Shown here piece after piece: positions 20,400 to 31,319 of a stretch of 64,000 bases of DNA (positions are counted from its first letter, which is position 1; each line of letters opens with the position of its first letter). The stretch spans positions 1 to 64,000 of the forward strand of contig SKCR01034758.1 of assembly GCA_019454045.1 (NCBI GenBank), written 5' to 3'. The notes beneath the pieces were generated by a model. It saw nothing but the letters and a program-made list of their open reading frames with translations, was not told where the DNA came from and did no database searches. Both the position numbers and the translations under genes were made by a program. Source of the stretch: Zanthoxylum bungeanum. Taxonomy: Eukaryota; Streptophyta; Magnoliopsida; Sapindales; Rutaceae.

Positions 20400-22144
20400 T
20401 TAGGCTGGATCTAAAAGTGTGACAATTTCTTTTTGTCCCTCAAATGATTCTCCCCAGTAGTGCTTGACACTCTGGCTGTTAACTTTGAATGTATCGTTGG
20501 TGTTGGGATCAAGTAACTCAACAGCCTCATATGGTAAAACATGTGTAATCACAATGGACCTGATAAGTGATCTGCCACTTGGTTTTCTGTCTCTTTCCTG
20601 TCTCAGATCTCCTCGTAAAATTCTTGCAGCAGAAGTACCTAACGAATCAATCTAGGTTTGGCATCTTTCTTCGCGATCAGGTATTTGATTGCTGAATGAT
20701 CTGTGTAGACCACCACTTTGGGACCCAGCAGGTACGAGCGAAATTTATCAAAATCAAACACAACTGCAAGCAATTCCTTTTCAGTGGTTGTGTAGTTGAG
20801 TTAAGCTTCATTCAGAGTTCTACTGGAGTAGTAAATGGTGTGGAAAATTTTTGCTTTGCGTTGTCCCAAAACTACACCTACAGCAAAATCACTAGCATCG
20901 CACATCACCTCAAATGGAAGCGTCCAGTCTGGTTCTACTATGATGGGGGCAGAGACCAGCTTCTGTTTCAAGATCTCAAAAGCTTCGTGGAATTCTTTGG
21001 TGAAGTTGAAAGGCTCATCTTTCTCCAGAAGATTGCACATAGGTTTTGCAATCTTAGAGAAGTCTTTGACAAATCTCCTGTAAAAGCCTACATGTCCGAG
21101 AAAACTCTGAATCTCTTTGACAGATGATGGTGGAGGTAGTTTTTCTATTGTCTCGATCTTTGCTTTGTCTACCTCGATTCCCTTTTGTGAGATCCGATGT
21201 CCCATGACAATGCCTTCATGCACCATGAAGTGACATTTCTCCCAGTTGAGTACCAGGTTGGTATCTTCGCACCTTTGTAACACATTTTCCAGATTTTGCA
21301 AGTATTGGTCGAACGAGTGTCCAAACACAAAAAAATCATTCATGAAAACCTTCATACTTTATTCCAGCATGTCTGAGAAGATGGCCATCATGCAACGTTG
21401 AAATGTGGCAGGAGCATTACATAGTCCAAATGGCATCCTGAGGAAAGCAAAAGTACCATACAGACATGTAAAAGTGGTTTTCTCCTGATCTTCTGGGGCG
21501 ATGGCAATCTAATTGTACCCAAAGTATCTGTCTAGAAAATAATAGAATTCATGTTCTGCAAGTCTGTCTAGCATCTGGTCAATGAATGGTAACGGGAAAT
21601 GATCTTTCCTTGTTGCTTTGTTCAGTTTCCTTTAGTCCATACATACTCTCCATCCAGTCACTGTTCTTGTTGGAATCAGCTCGTTCTTTTCATTTCTGAC
21701 TACATTAATTCCTCATTTCTTTGGCATACATTGCATAGGACTCACCCACGTGCTGTCAGATATGAGGTAAATGATGCCGGTATCCAACCATTTGATAATT
21801 TCTTTCTTTACGACCTCCTTCATGATTGGATTTAGTCTCCATTGATGCTCCACTGTGGCTTTGTACTTGTCGTTCATCAAAATTTTGTTCAAGCAAAATG
21901 ATGGACTAATGCCTCTAATGTCTGCTATAGTCCAGCCAATAGCTTTCTTGTGTTCTCGTAACACTCTCAGCAACTTATCTTCATGCTCCAATGTTAGCGA
22001 CGGAGAAATAATCACAGGTAAATCAGAAGAGTTTCCTAAGAATGCATACCTGAGATGGCTCAGTAGTAGCTTTAGTTCCAGCTGTGGTGGTTCTTCAATC
22101 GAGGGCTTGATTCGCTTCTTTTTCGGTAGTTCCAAACTTTTCAC
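20400..22144 (-). pseudogene. Athila reverse transcriptase-RNase H, broken
   Basis: Would copy element RNA into DNA. The N-terminal part (21713-22144) has LKLLLSHLRYAFLG, AIGWTIADIRGISPS and STWVSPMQCMPKK. The central part, with several stops, is at 21360-21712, including FCLYGTFAF-like and MPFGLCNAPATFQRCMM blocks. The palm part (20801-21355) has FMNDFFVFG in place of the usual FMDD, so a catalytic aspartate is changed to asparagine; then LNWEKCHFMV and FLGHVGFYRRF. RNase H follows with [29 protein letters not shown] and a DHLS end near 20550. Integrase would normally come next on the minus strand but is not seen before the captured genes. Confidence 0.85.
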
Positions 22145-22960
22145 CTATGGTGTCGATTTGAAGTGAAAGAGTATGTCAAGATAGTTGATACATTCTATAA
22201 TTTCATCATCTGGTTCACTGTCAGTCATGTTGGTGATGCAAACTTCAAGTTTATCAGTGGAAAGTTGCATTGCATCAGTATCCTGGATGATACTATCTAC
22301 AACATCAATTCTGAAACATTCCTCCTCTTTTTCATCACTCGGGAATTTCATGGCTTTGAAAACATTGAATGTAACTTCTTGGTCCTGCACTTTCATGGTT
22401 AGTTCTCCTTTTTGAACATCAATAACAGTTCGACCAGTAGCCAAGAATGGTCTCTCGAGGATGATAGGTACATCTTTGCCTTCTTCCATGTCAAGGATAA
22501 TGAATTCTACAGGGAAAATGAATTTGTCGACTTTAACCAATACATCTTCCACTACACCTCTCGGAAATGTGAGTGATCTGTCAGCAAGCTGCAGAGTAAC
22601 TGAGGTGGGCATTGTTTCTCCAATTTACAGTTTCATGTAAATAGACAAAGGCATCAAGTTAATGCTGGCACCTAAATCATAAAAAGCCTTACCAAAGTAA
22701 TGTTCTCCTATGGTGCAAGGGATGTTGAAACTGTCAGGATCTTTCAACTTTGGGGGAAGCTTCCTCTGAATGATGGCGCTGCATTCCTCTGTCAATGCTA
22801 CTGTCTCGTAATCTCCCAATCTCTGCTTTCGTGACAGAATGTCTTTCATGAATTTGACATAGCTGAGCATTTTTTCCAACGCTTTTTCAAATGGAATGTT
22901 GATATGTAGCTTTTTGAAGATCTTCAGGAATCGAGCAAACTGCTTGTCCAATTTATTTTT
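22145..22960 (-). pseudogene. Athila aspartic protease region, broken
   Basis: Retropepsin that would process gag-pol. A frame at 22625-22951 holds ETVALTEECSAIIQRKLPPK and the active-site region FYDLGASINLMPLSIY; Athila normally has D(L/S)GA here, so the catalytic Asp is kept. After an in-frame stop near 22624 the frame at 22145-22612 continues with VTLQLADRSLTFPRG, VDKFIFPVEFIILD and ERPFLATGRTVID. The homologous region of the second Athila copy is 32790-33659. Confidence 0.82.
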
Positions 22961-22969
22961 CTGGAGACG

Positions 22970-24474
22970 CTGAGGAAAAGGTGGAGGTGGAGTGAGTTTT
23001 TCTTGATCATTTACTTTTGCCTATTTTTCCTCCATATGTGGTTCTGCTTCACTGCTTTCTTTTGGAACTTCCTCAGTGGATGTCTTGATTCCAACATCTT
23101 TGTTGATTTTAGTACCACTTTTCAAAGTAATGGCTTGACATTGCTCATTCCCTCGGTTCCTTGGATTTGGTTCTGCGTTGCTAGGAAGGTTACCTTGCGG
23201 TCTGTAACTTTGAGCGTTAGCCAGTAGTCCCATTTGATTCTCTAATGCCTTCAAAGATGTTGTTTGGCTTTGAATCAATGCTGATTGGGATTGAAACATA
23301 GCATCATATGTTGCTTGTTGCTTTTTCATTTGGGCCAGCAATTCTGCTATTCCTGGTTCTTTTTCATACTTCTGGACTTTGTTTTGTTGTTGGAATCCAG
23401 GTGGTGGATTGTTCTTTTGCCCTGAATTGTTGCTCCATGCGAAATTGGGATGATTCCTCCACCTTGGGTTATAGGTGTTGGAATATGGATTGTTCCCCTA
23501 TCTGTTGAAATTATGACATAATTCACCGTCTCATCATGTTGGTTGAATGATTCTGCCTCTGGTGCTCCTCCATATGGTGAACTTGTGGATCAAGCATCAA
23601 CCTTCATGTTAAGAGTATCCAGACTTTTGCAAGTTTGATCCAGCTTGGCACTTAAATGCTGTGTTGGCTCCTACTTCGTAGATCTCTGCTATTCGTTGAA
23701 TCATGCTCCTTTCTTTTGGCCACAAAGAATTATTGTTGGCCATTTCTTCAATTAGGTCTCAGGCCTGATCTTCTCCTTTTGCATTAAAGCACCTCCAGCA
23801 GCAGTATCTAAAAGTCCAGAAAGTCCATTGTATAAGGTTTGGATTTGTAGCCACTTTACAATCTCATGGTGAAGATATTTTCTGAGCAAATCTTTGTACC
23901 TTTCCAAGCTTCGCAGAGGGATTCTAAGTCATGTTGCACAAAGGATGTAATGTCATTCTTTAACTTTGCAGTTATGGTTGGGGGAAAGTACTTTGCAAGG
24001 AATTTGGTGGCAAGAGTGTTCTAAGTTGTGATGGAACCTGCTGGTAGTGAATTTAGCCAAGCCTTAACTCTGTCTTTCAAGGAATATGGGAACACACACA
24101 GTCTCATTGCTTCTTCAGCCGCTCGGTTGTAATTAAATGTGGCGCAAACTTCTAGGAAGTTGCTGATGTGGGCAGTAGGATCTTCAGTTCCATTCCCCCC
24201 AAACTGAACTGACTGTTGTATCATCTGAATGCATGTTTTGATGTCACACGCATTTACTGGTAAGAGTGGGAGTACAATACATGAAATGAAGCTGTCAACC
24301 ACCGGAATAGTTCTGTCTCGAATTGGAATTGGTGGTGCAACTTCCAACGGTTCAGGTTCCATATTGATCAGTGCTCGTTGGCCTTCTCGTCTTTCCTTTC
24401 TCAACTGTCTGATTGTTCTTTCAATTTCTGGGTCAAGCAGACAGATTTCAAAGCTTATGGTTCGTCTCATGTAG
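22970..24474 (-). pseudogene. Athila gag, broken
   Basis: Capsid-like gag. The N-terminal part (24021-24470) includes DPEIERTIRQLRKERREG, IQMIQQSVQFGGNGTEDP and CVFPYSLKDRVKAWLNSLP, the retrotransposon-gag fold. The middle (23345-24020) is interrupted by stops and frameshifts. The C-terminal part (23021-23341) is the Gln/Asn-rich ALENQMGLLANAQSYRP and TLKSGTKINKD. Starts just downstream of the PBS. Frames on the opposite strand here are shadows. Confidence 0.82.
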
Positions 24475-24579
24475 TGTCTGAGAACCTGAAATACAAGTAA
24501 ACAAAAATAATAAATGAAAACAAATTAGACACAAGTAAAAGTATCTAACCCCAAAATTAATAGTGAAAGATAAATAAGT

Positions 24580-24596
24580 CCCCGGCAACGGCGCCA
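24580..24596 (-). other. Primer-binding site, tRNA-Asp
   Basis: Minus strand TGGCGCCGTTGCCGGGG is fully complementary to the 3' end of plant tRNA-Asp(GUC) including CCA. Located 6 bases after the LTR end. This PBS is diagnostic for Athila-type elements. Confidence 0.9.
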
Positions 24597-24602
24597 AAAA
24601 CT

Positions 24603-26417
24603 TGATCGGTGAAATCACACACGTAACGCAAGCGCACGTATCGCTCAAGTAGTATAAAAATATCGATCCCATGAGGACTTAATTTCTACTGTTGTTATTA
24701 ATTATTGATACTATTTATTTACATGTATCTAATTAAAGGAGAAGAGAATGATTGCTTGATTGGTTGGTTGAATGTAGATTTGCTAACTAAATAAAAACAC
24801 AAAAGAAAATACTAAGGAAAATAACAAAAGACACAAATATCTAGGGTTATGATTCCACACAATATTATTCTAATGACGAATTGATTCTCTTATATATGTG
24901 TAATAAATCAGTTTGCTAACCTGAAACACGAAAATATGCAAAAGCCTCTTCTGATGGTCAGATGCAAACACACAGAATAATCCAATTAATCATATGTCTA
25001 TGTTAACCAAGTTACCTAAATTCATTAAGTTCAAGTTCCAATTATGGCTACCCCCGCCCGACAGGTATATGTCTATCCTGGAAGGAAATCTACATAAGGG
25101 TCACCATGCCCTAAGGTGAGATCGTGAGCTATTGATTCTAAAGCTGAAACCTAAAATCTCTTTTCCAAGTTCATTTTAAGTTTACCACATTAATCTTATT
25201 AATGGCCAGTTAACAAGAAGCATTAAGCTTAAGATTCAATAAACAAATTAAAGTATTAAACATAATATAGAGAAAATCAATTATTAAACTCGTGAATATT
25301 GTGCTTCATCACTTCCTTAGGATAAAAATAAAATGATGGGGGTTAGGGGATCCACCTTTAATATTTCAAATGTAGAAATCTCACTTTATTATAATATAAA
25401 AATTATCAGTGTTACCATTTAAGTCAAACCAGCCATAAAGGCGATGTTATTATTTGTCCATAAACCAGCCATATAGGCGGTAATCATCTGTCACCTAAAG
25501 ACCGACAATATAGACGGTGTCACATTATATCAAATAAATAAAACCAGTCATTAAGGCGGTATCAACTTTAATCCATATTATTAAATTACAATTTCCATAT
25601 TATAAATTAAGTGATATTAAACTAAAGGTATCACCCTTCCCCCAACGGTTGTTAACTACTAAACATAAAAGAAAGTAAAAACACACAAACTATTATTACT
25701 ATTAAAAATAAAAATAAAAATACATTACAAAACTACTAAATAAAACACACAAGATACAATCCTTAATTCTTATTCAAGAAACCAAGGAAAGTATGAAATT
25801 TACAAATGAAATGGCTTAGTATTTATAGGCAAAATTTTACCTCCACCAATTTCTCCATCGATTGCTCCACCAATTTCTCCACCAAATATGGAACCAAATC
25901 CTCCACCAAACATACAAGCATGTTTGGTGGAAGTTTGACAATTTCCATTTTTTATTTGTTTATTTTTTTTTTTTTGAAAATGACTTTAATAATTACACAT
26001 AACACACTTTCAGATATTTCATCAATTTCAGTCATGAAAACTTCAGAATTCGAAATTCCTATGAACGTCAAAGTTGTAGATCTTTGAGTCTTCTTTAATC
26101 TAGAACTTGAATCACCTCAATCTGATATCGGAGTAGAGAGTTATGGCCAAAATATGAAAATTCAGCAAAGTTGAAATTTCTGAAATTGTACTTCGATAGA
26201 ACGTCATTTCAAGTTTCCAACCTTCAAAATCCAAATGTCAAGTCCAGTTTTTGCCCTTATTTGTTCCATATTTCGTCCTGATTGATTCTATTAAGTCCCG
26301 ATTTTATTTTATCTGTGAAATAAACTAAAACACATCAAAACATTCATAAAACTTGAAAAACCATACAAAATATTAGGTCAAAATGGCGGTAAATAGTGAT
26401 ATATTTTCCGCTCATCA
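24603..26417 (-). mobile_element. Athila 5' LTR (1815 bp)
   Basis: Minus strand, TGATGAG… to …GATCA. Contains a TATA-like ATATAAAT-type box (reverse complement around 25821-25827), a stretch of TTTGGTGGA-type repeats (25850-25930), and repeats of a GGCGGTaa/CCGCCTATATGG module (25430-25580). Homologous LTRs: 29413-31182 and 51658-52759. Confidence 0.85.
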
Positions 26418-26458
26418 GGCACCGATCCAACCCTAGGGGCTCCACAACTGCCCCAACA
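26418..26458 (+). mobile_element. End of the copia-A LTR interrupted by Athila
   Basis: Repeats the target GGCAC, then CGATCCAACCCTAGGGGCTC and the LTR terminus CCCCAACA, completing the LTR that breaks off at 17956. Confidence 0.7.
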
Positions 26459-26489
26459 TAGACATATAACTAATATATTAATTAATTTT

Positions 26490-27637
26490 TTCTTGATTTA
26501 ATTGGATTAAATCAAAGTGGTAGACAAATGTGATTAGTCACACCTAATTATACATATTTGGACAAATTATATTGAGTCCATATAAAAGTTGATTAGAATT
26601 TTTATTAATTAAAAATTGTCAAAGTTTTGCTATAAAATGCAAGCTTGAGTAAGATTTTAATCAGGCTGAGAAAGCTAAAATAAGCAAGAGTTAGAGAAAT
26701 TAGCCTAACTAAAAGTTTTTGTTAGAGAAGTTTTGGAAGTTCTCTACAACAACAAGTGGAATTGGATCTTGGAACTAAGCTTGCTAACTTTGGAAGTTCT
26801 CCACAACATTTCAACAAGGAGAATAAGGATGATTCTTGAAATCAAGCTTGATTGGTAAGTTTGATATTCTCTAAAAGTTATGTTTTCATTAGTGAATTAT
26901 CATTAGTGAAGACATATAGTGCTGAATTATGTATTGGATACATAATAACATAGCTTGATATTGAAATTATGTTAATTAACTGTGTACGGATGTTTTGGAA
27001 GTATAAACACAATTTGCTTGTGATTGAGTTAAAATATTTATGCTGGACATAAATTTAAAATTAGAGTTTTGAATTCTAGATGAAAGCTTGAAGTTATAGC
27101 TACCATTCTAGAATCACTTGACCACATTTGAGTGATCTAGAATTGTTCATGAGTCATTTCATTGTGAGATTCTAATTTGGTTTGTGTTTAGGATTCAAAA
27201 TTTACGCAAGTTCGTATTTATAATAAATTTATATTCTTGTAAAAATATTTGATATTTTGGAAAATATGATTTTTGTTATATAACATGTGTTGATGTTGGT
27301 TTTGATATTAAAAATTAATTTTGAGTATTCGAAAGTGTTTATGGAAGATTAGAAACAAATAAGGTAAAATATCCTATTTACATTAGTTCCCTGGAAAATT
27401 TCTAGAGAGCTGATGCTTTGAAAGCATTAGTTACTCGCCCGTTAAAATTTATTTTCTCTCGTTTTTGAGTTTCTGGACTGTGATTCAGTCTCGGTTTTTT
27501 CCTATTCACTCGTAATGGAATATAATATTTCATTAAATTATTTAAAATTACACACATTCTTGATATCCACGAGTTAGACCTACTTCCGCTGCGCGGGGCC
27601 CTGATCTGACCCTAGGGGTCCCACATCCGCCCCAACA
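26490..27637 (+). mobile_element. Another copia-A LTR, 3' part
   Basis: Matches 16790-17956: GATTTAATTGGATTAAATC, TTAGTCACACCTAATTATAC, a changed TATA region (TATAAAATG near 26630), GTTAGACCTACTTCCGCTGC, and a proper LTR end CCGCCCCAACA at 27637. It follows the previous LTR end after about 30 bp, so two LTR ends stand in tandem here. No tRNA-Met PBS follows. Confidence 0.7.
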
Positions 27638-28629
27638 AATGCTACCACTAGAATGTTCGTGCCGACCTCCTGAGTCCACTGGTGGTGGTCACCCGCCGGT
27701 CTGGTCCCTGGTTTGCCGTGAATCGGCCAAAAACCGCCAAGAACTCCAACCTCATTTTTCGTCGGAAAACGACCACCTCCAGCGACACTACCACGACCAA
27801 AACGCTCCACAAGTCTTCCTCTACATTTTCCCTAGTTTCACTTGCCAGAAAACGACGACCAGGAGGCCATATCTCTCTCTCTCGGTCTCTCTCTCCACAA
27901 GCATTTTTGAAGAAGAAAAATGCAAAAGCAAAAAAAGAAAACAAAAAACCAATAATGACAGCTCACGTTTTTTGAGAGAGAGAAAGAAGAAAAAGATGAT
28001 TTTTATAATTGGCCGGAAAATTGTCAATCAAATTCCTGGATTTTGGTCAATCAATCATTGAGTTGCACTTATAAAATTTCTATCAATTGGCTCGCAGCTT
28101 GAAAATTTAAAATTTCTGACAAGATTTTAAGTGAAAAGACAATAATAATTTTATAGTAAAAATTTAGGATTATTACAAACTTCCTCTATATTTTTTCATC
28201 CATTATAGATAAAATTATTATTCATTTATTTGATGACTCAACAAACTGATTTGAGTTCTTGCTTACTCGAGCTTTAAATTATAAGAGAGATCCATTTTCA
28301 ATTTTTGATACATTTAAATGTTAATACTCAATGGAAAATTATGTTTGGGAGTCAATATTCAACTGGCTATTAGAGTGCGTCTAACATTTTTCATATCCCA
28401 ATTCTTAAATCCAAAGTTTTTAAGTATTTAAATGTGATATTACTAGCTTGTCCATAACCACTCACAAGATACCAAACGACATACTAGCAGCAGGGGATGT
28501 ATGTGTAAATACGACCATACAATCTATCTAAGTGAAAATAAACCAAACTTCAGGGGATGTAGGTAAGAATATCCCTGGCAATGGACGGTGCTAGACCAAT
28601 TTCACTCGATATGCCTCATACTTCATAGG
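27638..28629. other. Unassigned sequence, partly CT-rich
   Basis: Begins with GC-richer DNA (27640-27860) with GCCGGTCTGG- and CGGAAAACGACC-type blocks, then a (CT)n stretch around 27866-27898, then AT-rich DNA. Overlapping frames on both strands (27639-28061 plus; 27648-27944 minus) are low-complexity without recognisable domains. It could be the 5' region of an unrecognised element. A CAGGGGATGTA block occurs twice (28491, 28551). I see nothing else. Confidence 0.4.
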
Positions 28630-28994
28630 GAAACATTACTGGGCCTTAATTTTCAGGCCGAGCTGATATAGTACAGCCCAATTTAACAACAAAAAAATTG
28701 AATGGACCGGACTTTACTATTACAAAATAAATGGGCCGGCCCAAATTGGTCCATAATATTCTACCAAAATCCTTTGGACGCTACATCAATCTTTGGACTA
28801 ACCTTTTCAAAAAATAAAATAGAAATCCAAAAAAGGTGGAAAAAAAATGGCAAGAATCCTCTTCCTCCTGCTCGTCGTCGTCGCTTGCAGTCGAATAATC
28901 TGACAATAACGACGTGTACTTGCCATTGCGTTGGACAGCAGCGTTCAGTGCTGCGACCGCAGACTCTCGCTTTCTTCATCTAGTTATATATAAA
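28630..28994 (+). promoter_or_regulatory. Possible host promoter: site II palindrome and TATA box
   Basis: Several GGGCC/GCCCA (site II, TCP-type) words cluster at 28632, 28677 and in a perfect 12-bp palindrome TGGGCCGGCCCA at 28732-28743. A TATATATAAA box follows at 28985-28994. This arrangement is common in plant housekeeping promoters. The 93-codon frame at 28702-28983 has no recognisable domain. No gene follows downstream before the Athila LTR, so at most this is a promoter relic. Confidence 0.3.
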
Positions 28995-29412
28995 AGCTTA
29001 TGGGTGATAAAGAGAGCCGAAACAAAGTTGGCTATATTTATGTGACCCCCTTGTCTTTTTTGCTATCAAGAAGAACACATCATTATCATCCTTTTACTTG
29101 GGGAAAAAAAAATAAAATGAGCTAAGTTCCCACTTTGTTTTTGTTCTCTCCATCACAATAAAGAATCTGATATGTATCGTTGTAAAGTTAGAGAAGATTG
29201 AGATGGAGATTTCTTTAGTGTATAAATTAAAATAATTTTAAATAATAATAATAATAATAATCATTTTTTAAGAAGATCATATAATCATCCATGATCCACC
29301 CCATATAATATAATTTCATTTTTCTTTTGAAGTTCAACAAAGGTTTTATAATCCCAATTCGATTTATTGATTTCCTACAACATATTATAATTATTAATCT
29401 TGGCATAGCCGG
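28985..29412 (+). repeat. Dispersed repeat, copy 1
   Basis: Closely matches 48945-49275 over blocks such as GCCGAAACAAAGTTGGCTAT, CTCTCCATCACAATAAAGAA, TTGTAAAGTTAGAGAAGATT and TAATCCCAATTCGATTTATT, ending at a GCCGG word. Copy 1 has extra (AAT)n and insert sequence around 29225-29320. It stops where the Athila LTR fragment begins at 29413. Origin unknown. Confidence 0.6.
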
Positions 29413-31182
29413 TGAGGTGATTCATATTCCAGATTAAAGAAGACTTTTTATTCCAATATTAGATGAGGTGATTCATATTCCAGATTATCGTATTTTGGCC
29501 ATAACTTTTTATTCAAATATCAGATTGAGGTGATTCATATTCCAGATTAAAGAAGATTCAAAGATCTACAACTTTGAAGTTCATAATAATTTCGAATTCT
29601 GAAGTTACCATGACCGAAATTGATAAAACATTCGTAAGTGTGTTATATGTAATTATTTAAGTCATTATCAAAAAAAAAATACAAAAATACAAAATGTCAA
29701 ACTTCCACCAGACATGCTTGCATGTTTGGTGGAGGATTTGGTGTCATGTTTGATGCCATGTTTGGTGGAGCAATTGGTGGAGAAATTGGTGGAAGCCTTT
29801 AGATTTGCCTATAAATAACAAGCTAAACTTTGTAAATTTTTCATGCTTTCTTTGGAAGAATTTCTCCATGAAAACCTAAAGGAAAGTGTCTTGTATATTT
29901 ATTTAAGTTTTCTTATATTTTTTTTTTTATTTAATTAAAAAAAAATTTGTGTGTTTTCATTTACAGCATGAGCAGGTAATCTCATTCTGCTGGGGTGAAA
30001 ATGTGAGACTTTTAATATAATAAATTAGATTAATCTCTCTTATTTTAATTAAAATTTGGATTAATTAGTTACCTCCTATATGGTCGGTTTAGGTGACAAC
30101 CTTATTTACCGCCTATATGGTCGGTTTAGGTGACAACCTTATTTACCATGTATATGGTCGGTTTTACATTTCAGACGTAGTTTCCGCCTATATAGTCGGT
30201 TTAGGTAATAACTTTGTTACCGCCTATATGATCGGTTGGATTTAATTGAGACAAATGGAATTACCGCCTTTATGGTCTGGTTAAATATAATTAATTAATC
30301 GGTAAACATTGACAATAAGGGAGATTTTTAATTTTGAAATATTAAAAGTGGATCATCTAACCCCAGCATTTTCTTTCATTATTGTCATTTTACTTTTATT
30401 TATCTCCAAGTTATTTTTTATGATGTTTTGTTTATTTAAGTGTTTAGTAATCCTAAGTATGTTTTGTAACTAAACATATTATCTATGGGTGTGATGAATT
30501 CCAATATCACCGGTTTATAAGGGGTTATTTCATGTCTTGGGTAATATAAAAGTTTATTTATTAAGTTTTAAGCTTAATACTTCTTGTTAACTGGCCATTA
30601 ATAAGATTGATATGGTAAACTTAAAATAAACTTGATGATGGAATTTTAGGTTTCAGCCTTAGACTTAATAGCCAACGATCTTCCTTAAGGATATATAACC
30701 CTTAATAGATTTTCCTCTAGGATAGACATATACCTGTCGGGCGGGGGTAGCCACAATTGGAACTTAATCTTAATGAATTCAGGTAACTTGGTTAACATAG
30801 ACATATGATTAATTGGGTTACACTGGGTATTTGCATCTGACCATCGACATAGGCTTTTGCATAATTTCGTGTTCCAGGTTAATAAACCAATATATTGCAC
30901 AAACATGAGATAACCACTTCATCTTTAAAAGATATTGGAAGGATTCACAACCCTAGATAGTTTAATAATATTGAATTTTCCTTTAATTTACATTCGTACT
31001 ATTTTATTTACTTGTTTTAGTTTAAAATCACCATCCAATCAACAACCAATCTATTAGATACTCGTAAACATTTGGCTTCATAAATTAATAGCTTAGGTAT
31101 TAAGTCCTCGTGGGATCAATACTTTTTATACTACTTGAGCGATACGTGCGCTTGCGTTATACGTGTGTGATCACGCTGATCA
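29413..31182 (+). mobile_element. Second Athila LTR, 5'-truncated
   Basis: Plus-strand homologue of 24603-26417 lacking the first few hundred bases (no TGATGAG start). GAGGTGATTCATATTCCAGA occurs three times at its left edge (29414, 29465, 29530). A TATAAATAA box is at 29810-29818, the CCGCCTATATGGTCGG repeats at 30068-30290, and the end TGATCA at 31182 before a tRNA-Asp PBS. Confidence 0.8.
30068..30290 (+). repeat. Short tandem repeat in Athila LTR, ~36 bp
   Basis: Five units of TACCGCCTATATGGTCGGTT with a TAGGTGACAACCTTAT-type spacer. Related units occur in the other Athila LTRs at 25430-25580 (minus) and 52425-52560. Confidence 0.8.
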
Positions 31183-31188
31183 AGTTTT

Positions 31189-31205
31189 TGGCGCCGTTGC
31201 CAGAG
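31189..31205 (+). other. Primer-binding site, tRNA-Asp, slightly mutated
   Basis: TGGCGCCGTTGCCAGAG: matches the tRNA-Asp PBS at 24580-24596 except for G-to-A changes at its distal end. Confidence 0.85.
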
Positions 31206-31319
31206 ACTTATTTATCTTTTACTATTAATTTTACGGTTAGATATCTTTACTTGTGTCTAATTTGTTTTATTTATTATTTCCATTTTCTTGTGTTTCAGGT
31301 TCTCAGACACTAAATAAGA

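Larger units (their letters stand above)
17957..26417 (-). mobile_element. Athila-type gypsy element with captured host sequence
   Basis: Minus-strand Ty3/gypsy element bounded by LTR ends (TGATGAG at 26417, CCGATCA ending at 17957) and a 5-bp duplication GGCAC (17952-17956 and 26418-26422). Order on the minus strand: 5' LTR 24603-26417, tRNA-Asp PBS, gag, protease, RT-RNase H, two host-gene fragments, then an 887-bp remnant of the 3' LTR. Integrase is not seen. The 3' LTR has lost its 5' half, so the present element cannot be a simple complete copy. All coding parts carry stops or frameshifts. PBS type and the sequence style of gag/RT indicate the Athila lineage. Confidence 0.85.

Noticed and set aside
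24579..24596. 3' end of a tRNA-Asp gene
   Set aside because: Only the 3' terminal bases including CCA are present; plant tRNA genes do not encode CCA, and the position beside an LTR shows it is a primer-binding site.
27639..28061. 140-codon frame with Arg/Lys/Ser-rich sequence
   Set aside because: Overlaps open frames on both strands, crosses a (CT)n stretch and has no recognisable motif.
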